Positions 49,746 to 62,279 of a DNA stretch of 64,000 bases are shown here, in pieces. The notes below the pieces were generated by a model. That model had not been told where the DNA came from and did not search any database. It saw only the letters and a list, made by a program, of their open reading frames with translations. The stretch's first letter is position 1. The number at the start of each line of letters is the position of its first letter. Source of the DNA: Blastopirellula marina DSM 3645 (GTDB taxonomy: Bacteria > Planctomycetota > Planctomycetia > Pirellulales > Pirellulaceae); contig NZ_CH672376.1 of assembly GCF_000153105.1 (NCBI RefSeq), positions 136,028 through 200,027 of the forward strand, given 5' to 3'. A program made the translations under genes and the position numbers.

Positions 49746-49778
49746 AAAAACGCCGGAATCACCAGCCGGCGTTTTTTT
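49746..49778 (+). terminator. Rho-independent terminator after the propeller gene
   Basis: Perfect 11-bp stem aaaaacgccgg / ccggcgttttt, 9-base loop, seven T in total after the stem's G. Confidence 0.92.
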
Positions 49779-49901
49779 GTTTCTTGCCGCTTGCACGCTG
49801 CGCCGATTTTCTCAAATCATCGCAGCGGTTCTGCGAATAGCTCTTTAACGACGGGACGCAGCAATGCCGCCGTTTTGCGCCCGATCGTAAAGGAGCCGAA
49901 G

Positions 49902-50309
49902 ATGCGGAAGCCGACGATCTTTCTCGCCAGTCTTGTGATGCTGGCCAGTGCTGTCGGGACCTCCGCGGCAAAGCAGGGGATTGCAGCCGCCAGGCCGATC
50001 AAATCCCGCAGGCTCACTCCGCTGTGCTGCTCGGCCAATCAGCTAGTCTCCACCATACTGGTCGCTCCTCGTCGATCGACCGGGCGAGTCGGCAAGCCTG
50101 GTCCCATGCAGCTGGCGATCAAAGCGAAGCGAGAGCTGCTGAAAGTGGCGATTTCGTTCGAACGTTATCGAATCGCTCAGCGGAAGTTTCCCCTGAAGCT
50201 GCATGATCAGCTCGAAATCCTCCCTGCCAGATCGTCGGATGCGACCTGGAGCATCCCGGGAGACTACTCGCAGCTGGCTTGCTCCGCCGCCGACGCTTGG
50301 CGGTTATGA
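49902..50309 (+). CDS. Small exported protein with a partial match to the tandem membrane-anchored paralogues
   Basis: 135 residues from ATG 49902, preferred for its AAGGAG site 6-7 bases upstream; a start at 49791 would precede the signal peptide. Signal sequence about 1-22 (FLASLVMLASAVGTSAA). Its middle, ELLKVAISFERYRIAQRKFPLKLHDQLEILP, resembles the segment MRVAVALETYKVETGDYPDTLTPLAQRVDP of the proteins at 51835-55498, but the domain after it is missing, so it may be truncated. A 52-codon frame overlaps its stop as ATGA (50306-50464); whether it is translated, or represents the tail after a frameshift, is unclear. Confidence 0.6.
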   Translation: MRKPTIFLASLVMLASAVGTSAAKQGIAAARPIKSRRLTPLCCSANQLVSTILVAPRRSTGRVGKPGPMQLAIKAKRELLKVAISFERYRIAQRKFPLKLHDQLEILPARSSDATWSIPGDYSQLACSAADAWRL

Positions 50310-50868
50310 CGATAGAAGACGATATCGAGTTGAGAGATGGTCGGCTTCGGTTTTGCTCGCAGCGTCTGTCGCCAACGAAGCAGTTTGCGGAGCAACGCAA
50401 AGCGTCGATTGCTTGGGCGATCCAAAACGTGCAGGCTGACGATCAATCGGGCGACACGCGTTGACGCGGGTTGCATCTCGCGAAATTCGATGACTTGGCG
50501 CGACAAGTGGAGAGATCCTAAGGCGAGATCGGCAATGGAGAAACATTCCATTTAAGCCACAAATCGCCGGTGCTCTATCCCCGAAACGGGCGATTTCGGT
50601 TACCCGCGAGAGAATTCCAAGCATTCAGCGAACGAGCGTCAGGCATGGTTGGTCAGGCGCTGTTCGCCGATCCTTTTGGGCGGTGACAAATCGACGAAGC
50701 GAAGACTAGGATCCGTTCCGCTAGCAACTTCGTCTGCTGCATTTCCTTTCGAACTTGGTCAAAAGCGATCGTTTTCGGCACGCCTGTTGCGACTTGTAAT
50801 CCATTAGAGACGTGCCGCTGCAAACCAGAAAACGATCTTTCGCACATAGACCCTAAGGAGTTCGAACG
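50310..50868. other. 559-base region without a convincing gene
   Basis: Holds the doubtful 52-codon frame 50306-50464 and scattered short frames in both directions without ribosome sites. An interrupted repeat, aaatcgcc and gggcgattt, lies near 50560-50593 without a T run. An AAGGAG ribosome site (about 50854) precedes the lipoprotein ATG at 50869. Nothing else recognised. Confidence 0.5.
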
Positions 50869-51741
50869 ATGAGACTTTCCCTATTATCCCTCGCTATGCT
50901 TCCGTTTGCTTTCGCGCCGCTGGGTTGCGGTCAACCCGCTGGGCAGGTGAGCGACCAGTCGAACGAATACGCCAACTATTCTGAATCGACCGGCAATGAA
51001 GAAACCAACAAGAGCGCCGCCGAAAACGCGCCAAAATTGGAACAACACGAAGTCCACCGCGAATCGTTAGACGATAAGGCGGCCGCCGACGAGATGACAG
51101 TGAAGAACGAAACGGCTGATAAGCCGGGCGAAGAGAGTGCTGCGGACGAAAAAGGAATGGAAACGTCGCCGGTTTCGACCGACGCGCCAGAAGCGAAGAC
51201 CGAAGAGTCGCAACCAGCGGAGTCGGCCAATGATGAAGCGGCGCCCAAAGAGGAAGAAGTAACGAACGAGAACGCGGCCACTCAAGAAGCAGCGGCCTCT
51301 AAAGAGGAAGTGGCCACCAAAGAGAAAACCTCGGAACCGCAACCTTCAGAGCACGTTGATCCGCCGCAATCGGAACTAGAAGTTTCGCTGCAGGAAGTCG
51401 AAGAGAAGTTGAACACGGCGAAAACGACTCTGCAGAAATACTCGAATCAGCAAGAGAAGAAGGACTTCCGCAACAGCTCGCAAAAGCAATTGGATGAAAA
51501 TCAGACCAGTCGCAAGCCGTTGAAAGATGAGATCTCGCGACTGCAAGCGGAACTGCAGCAGAAGGAGCAGCGACTCGAGAAAATCACTTCGCTAACCAAA
51601 GAGGTCCAAGCGAAGATTGACCAATTGGATCCGACCAGCGCCGAGCCGGACGAGCAATTGCGTCAGGAGATTGAAGAATCGCTGTCGCAACTGCAACGTT
51701 TGCAGAGTGACAGTGATCGTCAGGTCGCCCAGCAAAAGTAA
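50869..51741 (+). CDS. Coiled-coil lipoprotein with long Glu/Ala linker
   Basis: 290 residues from ATG 50869 with AAGGAG 9 bases upstream. Lipobox PLGC near residue 20, so exported and lipidated. Residues 25-165 are acidic, low-complexity Glu/Ala/Lys/Thr sequence. Residues 170-290 form a long coiled coil with regular heptads (VEEKLNTAKTTLQKYSNQQ; RLQAELQQKEQRLEKITSL; IEESLSQLQRLQ). No globular domain. By design it recalls spacer or tether lipoproteins of the Lpp/Braun or outer-membrane anchor type, but no sequence family is recognised. A terminator follows at 51791-51818. Confidence 0.85.
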   Translation: MRLSLLSLAMLPFAFAPLGCGQPAGQVSDQSNEYANYSESTGNEETNKSAAENAPKLEQHEVHRESLDDKAAADEMTVKNETADKPGEESAADEKGMETSPVSTDAPEAKTEESQPAESANDEAAPKEEEVTNENAATQEAAASKEEVATKEKTSEPQPSEHVDPPQSELEVSLQEVEEKLNTAKTTLQKYSNQQEKKDFRNSSQKQLDENQTSRKPLKDEISRLQAELQQKEQRLEKITSLTKEVQAKIDQLDPTSAEPDEQLRQEIEESLSQLQRLQSDSDRQVAQQK

Positions 51742-51790
51742 TGTTGTTGGCGCAATCGCCATCTAAATAGCGAACCTACTTCGCGTCTGG

Positions 51791-51829
51791 CCGCCGATCT
51801 TGGCAACGAGATCGGCGGTCGTTTTGTTT
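51791..51829 (+). terminator. Rho-independent terminator between convergent genes
   Basis: Stem ccgccgatct / agatcggcgg (51791-51800 and 51809-51818), 8-base loop, then tcgttttgttt. Serves the coiled-coil lipoprotein gene. Confidence 0.85.
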
Positions 51830-51834
51830 CTTGG

Positions 51835-53613
51835 CTACTCCGGCGTAGCTTCTGGGTTCAGAGCGGCCGGCTCGGTCGCTTGCGGTTCAGTCAACGGCCG
51901 TTCTTCGGCGGCAGGCGTCTCATCGAAAGAAAAATCGGATTCAAAATCGTCTGCTGGTAAATTCCAAGGCATGACGTCCGACAATGATTTTTTGGGCATC
52001 GGAAGGCGAATCACCTGGTCTCCGTTGGGATAGATGCTGATCGGCTCGGTGGTGATCCATTCGCCGGAGATGATCTCACCATCTTGCGAATTACCACCAT
52101 CGTCCGTGCGGTCTTGAAAGACGCCGTAGAGCAAGTAGCCCGGCGGTCGCTTCTGGTATTTCAATTGACCGGCGGAGTACGGATCTTGGAGCAGCGCTGG
52201 ATCAACGCGCTGGGCCAACGGAGTCAGCGTATCGGGATAGTCGCCGGTTTCGACTTTGTACGTTTCCAGCGCGACGGCGACTCGCATGAGTTGCAGTTGC
52301 GAGTTGGTTCGCTCTTCGGCCAACATCGCTTGGGTGATGGTCGGCAGCAACAGCCCTGCCAAGACTTTGGCGATCAACTCGCCGCGGGCCGATTGATTAA
52401 AGATCGCGCCGGTGACGCTGCCGGCGTTCACCGCGCCTTGCGTTTCGGCTTGGATGTCGATTTCCAGTTGGTCCATCGCCGCTTTGCGATCGTCAAGATT
52501 ATCGATTTCGGCGGCCGCAGCCAAGCGATCGTACCATTGGTTTAACTTACGGAGCATCGCATTGCGATCGTAAGGCGCGTAGGTCAGCGAGTTTAACGAT
52601 CCATCGCCGGAACCAATCGCAGCGTCGGCGTTGATTTCATGCGTGCTGAGAGAAATCGCCGCGTCGAGCCCGGCGATACGTTCCATCGTGCTGATCCCAG
52701 GGGCCATCCCATCCGCCGGTTTGATCTGGGCGAGAAATTGTTCGATTTTGTCCAGCAGCGCCGCATCACATTGACCGCTGTTAAGCAGCGTCAGCAAATC
52801 GCCCATCGCCATGCCGCGGATCGCGCCGCTGACAAGCATTTCGACTAAAAAGCCGGGCTGCGAATGACAACGGCTGAGCGTGAAGATCGTTTTGATATCT
52901 TCCCAAGCGTCGGCCGGGCGGTTTTCGCCGATGGCCAACATGGCGCGGGCCGAAAGAGAGCGGGCCGCATCGCGCTGATGTTGGACGGTCGGTAAGAGCG
53001 CAGCGAGGAGCATCTCATACTTGCCGTCGAGAATGTTGGGCGACGGCAGAAAGAACTTGGGCCGAGCGTTCATCTCGTGCAGCTTGTCAAAGTGAGGAAC
53101 CTGTTGGTCGATCCAGTCCGCCAACGGCGACAATTGATCGCGCGTCCAGGGGATGTCCAGCGCCTCGGTAAGGATCAGATCGGCATCGCTTGGCCCAAAC
53201 GGTTCAGCCGCATTGTTGGCCTGTTTCGTCGCCGCTTGCTGATTGATCCAATCGGCCGTCGCTTTTCGCACATCGGCATTACTAAACGGCTTCATCCCAT
53301 CAGCGGCTGGCATCGGCATTTGCAATGCGTCGCAAACCAGCGATTGATATTCGGGTTCTAGGTCGCAGGGCCAGGTCGCTTGCAGGTAAGGGATCGCGGC
53401 ATTTTCGGCGGGCGAAATGTTGGCCGCTTGGATCTCGACGAGCGCCTTCTCGTAGTCGACAAGGCCGTTACGGCCTAGCGGCTCGGTTAGATAGGTCGTC
53501 TGCTTCGAGATCAGAATCGGCCCCGATGGTCCGACGATGATCCAAGCGAGCAAAACGATCACCAGAAGAGCAACGCCGCCAAAGATGAGCAGATAGAGGG
53601 TCGATTTTTTCAT
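51835..53613 (-). CDS. Membrane-anchored exported protein, tandem paralogue 1
   Basis: 592 residues. An N-terminal signal anchor (about 5-28, YLLIFGGVALLVIVLLAWIIV), then GPSGPILISKQTTYLTEPL. The long outer part is mainly helical with conserved blocks shared with the neighbour: AAIPYLQATWPC; PWTRDQLSPLADWIDQQVPHFDKLHEMNARPKFFLPSP; AWEDIKTIFTLSRCHSQPGFLVE. A C-terminal segment RVAVALETYKVETGDYPDTL, then DPALLQDPYSAGQLKY and GYLLYGVFQDRTDDGG resembles the pseudopilin (GspG-like) 'YP.xL..L, DP..G.PL.Y, GY.LYS.G.D..DDGG' tail common in planctomycetes. Function unknown. Confidence 0.88.
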   Translation of the reverse strand: MKKSTLYLLIFGGVALLVIVLLAWIIVGPSGPILISKQTTYLTEPLGRNGLVDYEKALVEIQAANISPAENAAIPYLQATWPCDLEPEYQSLVCDALQMPMPAADGMKPFSNADVRKATADWINQQAATKQANNAAEPFGPSDADLILTEALDIPWTRDQLSPLADWIDQQVPHFDKLHEMNARPKFFLPSPNILDGKYEMLLAALLPTVQHQRDAARSLSARAMLAIGENRPADAWEDIKTIFTLSRCHSQPGFLVEMLVSGAIRGMAMGDLLTLLNSGQCDAALLDKIEQFLAQIKPADGMAPGISTMERIAGLDAAISLSTHEINADAAIGSGDGSLNSLTYAPYDRNAMLRKLNQWYDRLAAAAEIDNLDDRKAAMDQLEIDIQAETQGAVNAGSVTGAIFNQSARGELIAKVLAGLLLPTITQAMLAEERTNSQLQLMRVAVALETYKVETGDYPDTLTPLAQRVDPALLQDPYSAGQLKYQKRPPGYLLYGVFQDRTDDGGNSQDGEIISGEWITTEPISIYPNGDQVIRLPMPKKSLSDVMPWNLPADDFESDFSFDETPAAEERPLTEPQATEPAALNPEATPE

Positions 53614-53767
53614 GAGAGGCCAGGGGAGGAGAGGAGTCGCAACAGAAGGCCAGCGCGATTCTAGCAGCGCAGCGGCAAACGGGCCAATGATCGGCGCCGC
53701 CGGAGAGAGATTCGGCGGGCGAGAGGAGAGCTTGGGTAAAAACGGGCGTGACCGAACTAGAATTCGA

Positions 53768-55498
53768 TCATTCTTCCGAAGGACTTGCGGTTTCCAGCGA
53801 AGGCTGTTCCTCCACCTCTAACTCGATTGCAATTTCGTCTTGTGCAACTTCCCACGGCGGCGGATCAAGGAACTTCTTCTGGGGCTGGGGAAAGCGGATC
53901 ACCATATCGCCGTCTTCAAAGGTCTGAGCCGTAGGCTCGGGAAGCCATTCGCCGGCTTCAATATCACCGTTGGTGGAAGTGCCGCCGTCATCCTTGCGAT
54001 CCATGAATATGCTGTAAAGCAAGTAGCCGGGCGCTCGCTGCTCGTAGTGGAGACGATCGCCGGAATAGGGGTCCTGCAAGAGCAGGGGATCGATGCGATT
54101 GGCCAGCGCGTCGAGCGAGGCGGGATAGTCGCCGGACTCCGCTTTCATGAGCTCGAGCGCTACGGCGACCCTGAGTAGTTGGACTTGGAGGTTCAGTCGT
54201 TCTTCGGCTTGACCGGCTTGCGTCACGGCGGGAAGCAAGAGCATTCCGAAAAACTGAGCAATCCATTCTCCGCGGCTCGATTGGTTAAAAATGGCGCCGG
54301 CCAAATTGCTGGGATCTTTGATTCCAGCGGCCATCGTTTCAATCTCGATTTCCAGCTGATCCGCCGCCGCTTGACGTTCATTGAGGTCTTTGATTTCTAA
54401 GATTACGACCATGCGGTCGTACCATTCATTCAGTTTGACTAGCATCGCGTTGCGATCGAAGGGGACGTGGGCAAGCGCCGACAGTTGGTCTGCATCGCCC
54501 AGCAGGTCATTGGCCGCTCCTTCCTGCGTGCAAAGAGCGACTGCCGCATCGAGTCCCATCATGCGTTCCGTCGTGCCGATTGCGAGCGCCATTTCGTCGA
54601 ACGGTTGGAGCTGCGCCAAAAACTGCTCGATTTCGCCAAGCAGCTGAGCATCGCACTGGCCGCTGCTTAGCAGCACTTGCAACTCGCCGCAGGCCATACC
54701 TCGGACCGCCGCGCTCACCAGCAGCTCGACGAGAAAGCCGGGGCGAGAGTGACAGCGGCTGAGCACAAAGAGGGTCTTCATATCCTCCCAGGCCTTGCGG
54801 GGGCGATTTTCACCAACATGCAACATCGCTCGAACGCTGAGGCATCGCGCCGCTTCGCGTTGTGCCTGGATGGTCTGCATCAAGCAATTGAGGATCGCAT
54901 CAGACTGGTTATTCAAGAAGCTGGGGGAGGGGAGAAAGTACTTCGGCCGTTCGTTGATTTCATGCAGCTTAGCGAAGTGCGGCGCTTGTTGATCCAGCCA
55001 ATCGGCTAGCGGCGGCAGTTGTTCGCGCGTCCAAGGGGTCCAGTACGCGAGTCCGACTGCGACTAGCGCATCCGTCTTGGTGAGCGGCGTCAAGTCTTGG
55101 GCGTCGGCGTTCACTGCTTGTTGTTGATTCAGCCAATCCGTGACCGCATCGAGCGTAGCGTCGCTGCCCGAGTGAACCATGCCGTGTTGACTAGGCTGCG
55201 ACATTTGCAACGCATTGCAAACCCAGGCTTGTTCTTCCGGAGTCAACTCGCACGGCCACATCGCTTGCAGATAGGGGATCGCAGCGTTTTCCTGAGGCTC
55301 GACGTTCGCTGCTTGCATCTCGAGAATCGCTCGCTCGTAGTCAATCAATCCATTCGCGTTCAACGGCCCTGTCAGATAGGTCGTCTGTTTCGAGAGGATA
55401 ATCGGCCCCGATGGACCGGCGATGATCCAAACGAGCGAAAAGATCGTCAGCAACAAAACGCCGCCAATGATGAGCAGATAGAGGGTCGTCTTTTTCAT
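53768..55498 (-). CDS. Membrane-anchored exported protein, tandem paralogue 2
   Basis: 576 residues with the same domain order as the gene at 51835-53613: anchor helix (about 5-28, YLLIIGGVLLLTIFSLVWIIA), GPSGPIILSKQTTYLTGPL, then AAIPYLQAMWPC, PWTREQLPPLADWLDQQAPHFAKLHEINERPKYFLPSP, AWEDMKTLFVLSRCHSRPGFLVE and a C-terminal RVAVALELMKAESGDYPASL, DPLLLQDPYSGDRLHY, GYLLYSIFMDRKDDGG. High similarity along the full length and a 154-base gap indicate tandem duplication followed by moderate divergence. Cysteines (WPC, SRCHS, SGQCD) are conserved between copies, so a disulfide is possible. Confidence 0.88.
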   Translation of the reverse strand: MKKTTLYLLIIGGVLLLTIFSLVWIIAGPSGPIILSKQTTYLTGPLNANGLIDYERAILEMQAANVEPQENAAIPYLQAMWPCELTPEEQAWVCNALQMSQPSQHGMVHSGSDATLDAVTDWLNQQQAVNADAQDLTPLTKTDALVAVGLAYWTPWTREQLPPLADWLDQQAPHFAKLHEINERPKYFLPSPSFLNNQSDAILNCLMQTIQAQREAARCLSVRAMLHVGENRPRKAWEDMKTLFVLSRCHSRPGFLVELLVSAAVRGMACGELQVLLSSGQCDAQLLGEIEQFLAQLQPFDEMALAIGTTERMMGLDAAVALCTQEGAANDLLGDADQLSALAHVPFDRNAMLVKLNEWYDRMVVILEIKDLNERQAAADQLEIEIETMAAGIKDPSNLAGAIFNQSSRGEWIAQFFGMLLLPAVTQAGQAEERLNLQVQLLRVAVALELMKAESGDYPASLDALANRIDPLLLQDPYSGDRLHYEQRAPGYLLYSIFMDRKDDGGTSTNGDIEAGEWLPEPTAQTFEDGDMVIRFPQPQKKFLDPPPWEVAQDEIAIELEVEEQPSLETASPSEE

Positions 55499-55594
55499 GG
55501 AACGCGAGCGTGCTGACGAAACGCGAATGGGAAAGCCGACGCGATTTTAACAGCACGATCGCCCCAAGGCGAACATTCACCGCATGTTGCGGCT

Positions 55595-58861
<3,267 letters not shown>

Positions 58862-59158
58862 CGTGGTCCCAGTTCTGTTGAAAAAGACAAAGTGGGAAAG
58901 ATCGTTCCACCCTCTAGGGGCAGAGGCTTCGGCGTAAAATCCCTCCAATTTAACCCCAGGAAAGAGTCGCGTACAAGCGGGAGGAGCAATGGAATTGGTC
59001 GAGAATTCCCGCGAACCGAAGTGGGGCCCCCTTTTTTGCTTTGCCTGTCCGAAGCTGTAACGCTTGGCGGCGGCGATCATCCGAACCACAGCGGCGGAAG
59101 GCTGGGCGACCAGCCTTCCGCGTTTTGTTCGAGTCGAAACTCAACCCAGATTGATCTG
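58862..59158. other. 297-base divergent region between carB and tag
   Basis: Contains a perfect 12-bp hairpin with a short T run (separate entry). The plus-strand frame is open across it but the sequence does not look like protein. No pyrimidine-regulator (PyrR) leader or riboswitch was recognised on the minus strand. Confidence 0.5.
59094..59130 (+). terminator. Terminator-like hairpin 38 bases ahead of the tag start
   Basis: gcggaaggctgg (59094-59105), loop gcga, ccagccttccgc (59110-59121), then gttttgttc. A 12-bp perfect stem followed by T-rich sequence on the plus strand. It would stop transcripts reading toward tag, and only 37 bases remain after it, too few for a promoter plus ribosome site. 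Confidence 0.6.
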
Positions 59159-59716
59159 ATGCCAAAACGATGCAAATGGGCTGACAGCAATGATTTGCTA
59201 GGCGCCTATCACGACGAAGAGTGGGGAGTTCCCGAGTACGACAGTCGAGCGCTGTGGGAAAAATTGATGCTGGATGGGTTCCAGGCCGGCTTATCGTGGC
59301 TGACCATTTTGCGCAAGCGAGCCGCCTTTCGCGAAGCGTTCGCTCAGTTTGATCCTGAGCAGGTCGCGCGGTTTGGCCAACGGGACGTCCATCGGCTCCT
59401 AGAAAATGCCAAAATCGTCCGCTCTCGCGCTAAGATCGAATCGACGATTCAGGGGGCTCGAATTTACCTGGCGATGCATGAATCGGGCGAAGACTTCTCG
59501 ACATTCGTCTGGAAACTGGCCGGAGGAAAGCCGATCCAGAACAACACCGGAGTTGTGCCGACGAAGACTCCTCTATCCGAAGCGATCTCGAAAGAGCTCA
59601 AACACCGCGGCTTTAAATTTGTCGGTCCGGTGATCGTTTACGCCTGGATGCAGGCGACCGGAATCGTCAACGACCACGCGGCCGATTGTTTTCGACGGAA
59701 GGCCGTGAAGAAGTAG
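59159..59716 (+). CDS. tag: DNA-3-methyladenine glycosylase I
   Basis: 185 residues from ATG 59159. Removes 3-methyladenine from alkylated DNA. Family features: zinc ligand Cys in the MPKRCKWA start; YHDEEWGVPEYDSRALWEKLMLDGFQAGLSWLTILRKR, which includes the substrate-binding aromatic residues and the catalytic-site glutamate; ARIYLAMH; FVWKLAGGKPIQNN; and the C-terminal VYAWMQATGIVNDHAADC with the remaining His and Cys zinc ligands. Length normal for Tag. No strong ribosome site is visible at the ATG. Confidence 0.95.
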   Translation: MPKRCKWADSNDLLGAYHDEEWGVPEYDSRALWEKLMLDGFQAGLSWLTILRKRAAFREAFAQFDPEQVARFGQRDVHRLLENAKIVRSRAKIESTIQGARIYLAMHESGEDFSTFVWKLAGGKPIQNNTGVVPTKTPLSEAISKELKHRGFKFVGPVIVYAWMQATGIVNDHAADCFRRKAVKK

Positions 59717-59841
59717 CGGCGTCGCCAAAGGAAAACTCTTTGACCGTCGGAATGCGCCGCGATATCGTGACGTCACGATCCGCCGCGGCTTGTGCTAAGC
59801 AAAGCATTACTCGGCGGAAACATCGCGAAAGGGTAAAGTGA

Positions 59842-60390
59842 ATGGCGAAATACGCGTTGATCGTGATCGATATTCAAAATGACTATTTTCCAGGCGGTCG
59901 CTGGGCTTTAAGTGGGATGGAGCAGGCCGCCGACAATGCGGCGCAACTCTTGAGCGCTGCCCGCGCGTCGGGAGACTTAGTCGTGCATATCCGGCACGAG
60001 TTTCCGACCGCCGATGCGCCGTTCTTTGCCCCAGGTTCTAGCGGAGCGCAGATCCACCCCAAGGTGCAGAACTTGGCTAGTGAGCCGGTTGTGCTAAAGC
60101 ACCACATCAACGCATATTGCGAAACTGAGCTGAAATCAATTTTGGACGCGTCCGGGATTGAGAAGGTGGTGATTTGCGGCGCGATGAGCCATATGTGCGT
60201 CGATGCGGCGACGCGGGCTTCCAGCGATTTGGGCTACCAATGCACCGTGGTGCATGACGCGTGCGCTGCACGCGATCTCGATTTCAACGGAGTGCACGTC
60301 CCGGCTGCCCAGGCGCACGCCGCATTTATGGCGGCATTGCAATTTGGCTATGCGACGTCGGTATCTACCGCAGAATTTTTGGCTAGCTAA
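59842..60390 (+). CDS. Isochorismatase-family cysteine hydrolase
   Basis: 182 residues, with AAAGGG 7-10 bases upstream of ATG 59842. Catalytic triad of the family visible: the aspartate in ALIVIDIQNDYFPGG, the lysine in VVLKHHINAYCET and the cysteine in VVICGAMSHMCVDAATRAS. The usual cis-peptide G-A/M is present (CGAM). Members hydrolyse isochorismate, nicotinamide, ureidoacrylate or N-carbamoyl compounds; which one cannot be told. Its position downstream of carB and tag gives no further hint. Confidence 0.93.
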   Translation: MAKYALIVIDIQNDYFPGGRWALSGMEQAADNAAQLLSAARASGDLVVHIRHEFPTADAPFFAPGSSGAQIHPKVQNLASEPVVLKHHINAYCETELKSILDASGIEKVVICGAMSHMCVDAATRASSDLGYQCTVVHDACAARDLDFNGVHVPAAQAHAAFMAALQFGYATSVSTAEFLAS

Positions 60391-60678
60391 GCAGTGCGCT
60401 GGGCGGATTTGGGCGAGCAAACGCCGTATATTTCGTAGAACGCCTATTTGGGTGGTGAGTTGCCGTTGCGGGTACCCGAAGGGCGGATATGTAAGATTTT
60501 CAAGAAAATTCCGCCGGACCGTTCCAATCCCCCCAGATTGTCCTTATAACGGAGTACACGGTCACAGGATGAGGGCAAGCGCGGGCCTCGGACCTCCCTG
60601 AAACCTCACACCTTGGCGTACGGACGGAACACCGGCGTCTCAGGCAACCTCCTCATATTCTGGGCAAGCAACATCGCC

Positions 60679-62103
60679 ATGTGGCGACCTCAAAGCGGAC
60701 ATCCCCTGCGCGTCCGGCGTATCCATGTACGTCGAGGCGCATCGATCGAGTCGCTCGAAGTTCGAGCGATGCTCGCCGCCGACGCGTTTCTAGACGCCGA
60801 CTTTGTATTGGGTGATGCTCCTGCAGATTTCGAGGCAACGCCGCCGCCGGCGCCCAACTTCGGACCACGTCAGTTCGAGTTAGAAGGAGAGCAGGTCGAC
60901 GCGTCTCCTGTTCTTCTGCACTTTAGCATCGTTACGGACCCCACCGAGTTTTCCGATTCTGACCACGGCAGCGTTGAGCAATTGCCAGAGAGCATGCTCC
61001 GCACCCACGAGTGGGATCGTTATTTTGTGGAAGTTTGGGTGGAATCGGGCGAATCGGTCGACGATATGTCGGTCGACCTGAATTATCAGACCGAGTTTGC
61101 GACTCCACGGAATGTGACCTTTGGGCCGGCGTTCGCCAGCGGCCAGTTTTCGATCGACGACCAGGTTGGCGAACTACGCAATGTTACCGCACACGCGCAG
61201 CCGCCGATTGCAGGCGATGGGGCAGCGGAGGGCCTGGTGTTGTTTGCTCGAATTGAATTTGGCGCGGACTCGATCCGAGACAACGTCAAGCTCGACCTCG
61301 AAACAGGCACGGTTGGTCCGCATTCGCTAGAACTTGAGATGGTGCGCAGCGCAGCGATGACATCGGACGGGAACGCGCTGGACGTCCAATCGGCCGAAGC
61401 CCCCGAGTTTGGGCTTGTTCCGGTGATCTACGATCTGAATGACGATCAATCGATCAATATGATTGATTTGTCGATGATGATTCGCGCACTCGGCAATTCG
61501 ACCAGTGCACCCAACGGTAATGCGGCCTGGTACGCGGACGTCAACAAAGATTACGTCGTGTCGCTCATCGACATGTCTTATATGATTCGGAATTTGGGCA
61601 AGAACTGGGGCTCGTCAGAAATCGAGTTTCCGGCGAACTATCCCGAGGCCTGGATCGCCGAAACTACGGTCGGCGGCGGGGAATATCCCGGCGGCGGAAC
61701 GGGTCCCGGTGATGAAGGAGACCCCGGCGACGGCGGTCAGAACGACCCGCCGTTGCGTTTTGTTCCCATTGACGTCGGCGGCAACCGGTTGGCGCCGGAT
61801 CCAGCGATGTTGTTGGCCCTGCAGGCGCTGTTGCGGGTCGAGTTCGTCTTTCCGGTCGGATTCGATTTTACTCTGCTGCAAGGGAACGTCTCCTATTCGG
61901 ATGGAGACAACGACGGCGATAAAGAGACGTTTCTGCAGATTGAAGCCGACGATCAACTGTTTGAGACGGAAATCGAAATCGAGATCATGACCGAGTTGAT
62001 CGACAGTGATGAACTGTGGAGCGCCTGGTCAGGCACGATCAGCAGTTATTTTGGGGACGTTGTCGCCGGTCTGAAGGATCTCTTCCTTGACGACGAAGAG
62101 TAG
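60679..62103 (+). CDS. Exported protein with LEPR-like N-terminal motif and dockerin repeats
   Basis: 474 residues from ATG 60679 (a TTG at 60613 would add 22 residues). Residues 10-40 contain RRIHVRRGASIESLEVRAML, an LEPR-xLL-type sequence (here LEVRAMLAA) typical of planctomycete surface or extracellular proteins and used in place of a classical signal peptide. A beta-rich domain (about 60-260) follows, similar to cohesin/bacterial Ig-like folds but not clearly assigned. Two dockerin type I calcium loops are at about 262-315: DLNDDQSINMIDLSMMI and DVNKDYVVSLIDMSYMI. A Gly/Asp/Pro linker (GGGEYPGGGTGPGDEGDPG) leads to a C-terminal domain ending in DDEE. Likely cell-surface or secreted; partner unknown. 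Confidence 0.85.
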   Translation: MWRPQSGHPLRVRRIHVRRGASIESLEVRAMLAADAFLDADFVLGDAPADFEATPPPAPNFGPRQFELEGEQVDASPVLLHFSIVTDPTEFSDSDHGSVEQLPESMLRTHEWDRYFVEVWVESGESVDDMSVDLNYQTEFATPRNVTFGPAFASGQFSIDDQVGELRNVTAHAQPPIAGDGAAEGLVLFARIEFGADSIRDNVKLDLETGTVGPHSLELEMVRSAAMTSDGNALDVQSAEAPEFGLVPVIYDLNDDQSINMIDLSMMIRALGNSTSAPNGNAAWYADVNKDYVVSLIDMSYMIRNLGKNWGSSEIEFPANYPEAWIAETTVGGGEYPGGGTGPGDEGDPGDGGQNDPPLRFVPIDVGGNRLAPDPAMLLALQALLRVEFVFPVGFDFTLLQGNVSYSDGDNDGDKETFLQIEADDQLFETEIEIEIMTELIDSDELWSAWSGTISSYFGDVVAGLKDLFLDDEE

Positions 62104-62279
62104 CCGGACAGGCTCGTCGTGCTTTCTTCAGGTAATTCGCAGCCGTCGGGTGCAGATTGCTCTTTGGTGCGGCTTGGAAACTGCGGGTATCCCCCATTTC
62201 TAAAATCTTCGCTTCGTGAATCTCGTCGTACAGACTAGACTTCGGCAAACAAATCTCCCATGCGCGATGATTTTGCACG

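Noticed and set aside
50264-50551. 95-codon minus-strand frame
   Set aside because: No ribosome site and no recognisable domain; overlaps the end of the small exported protein gene.
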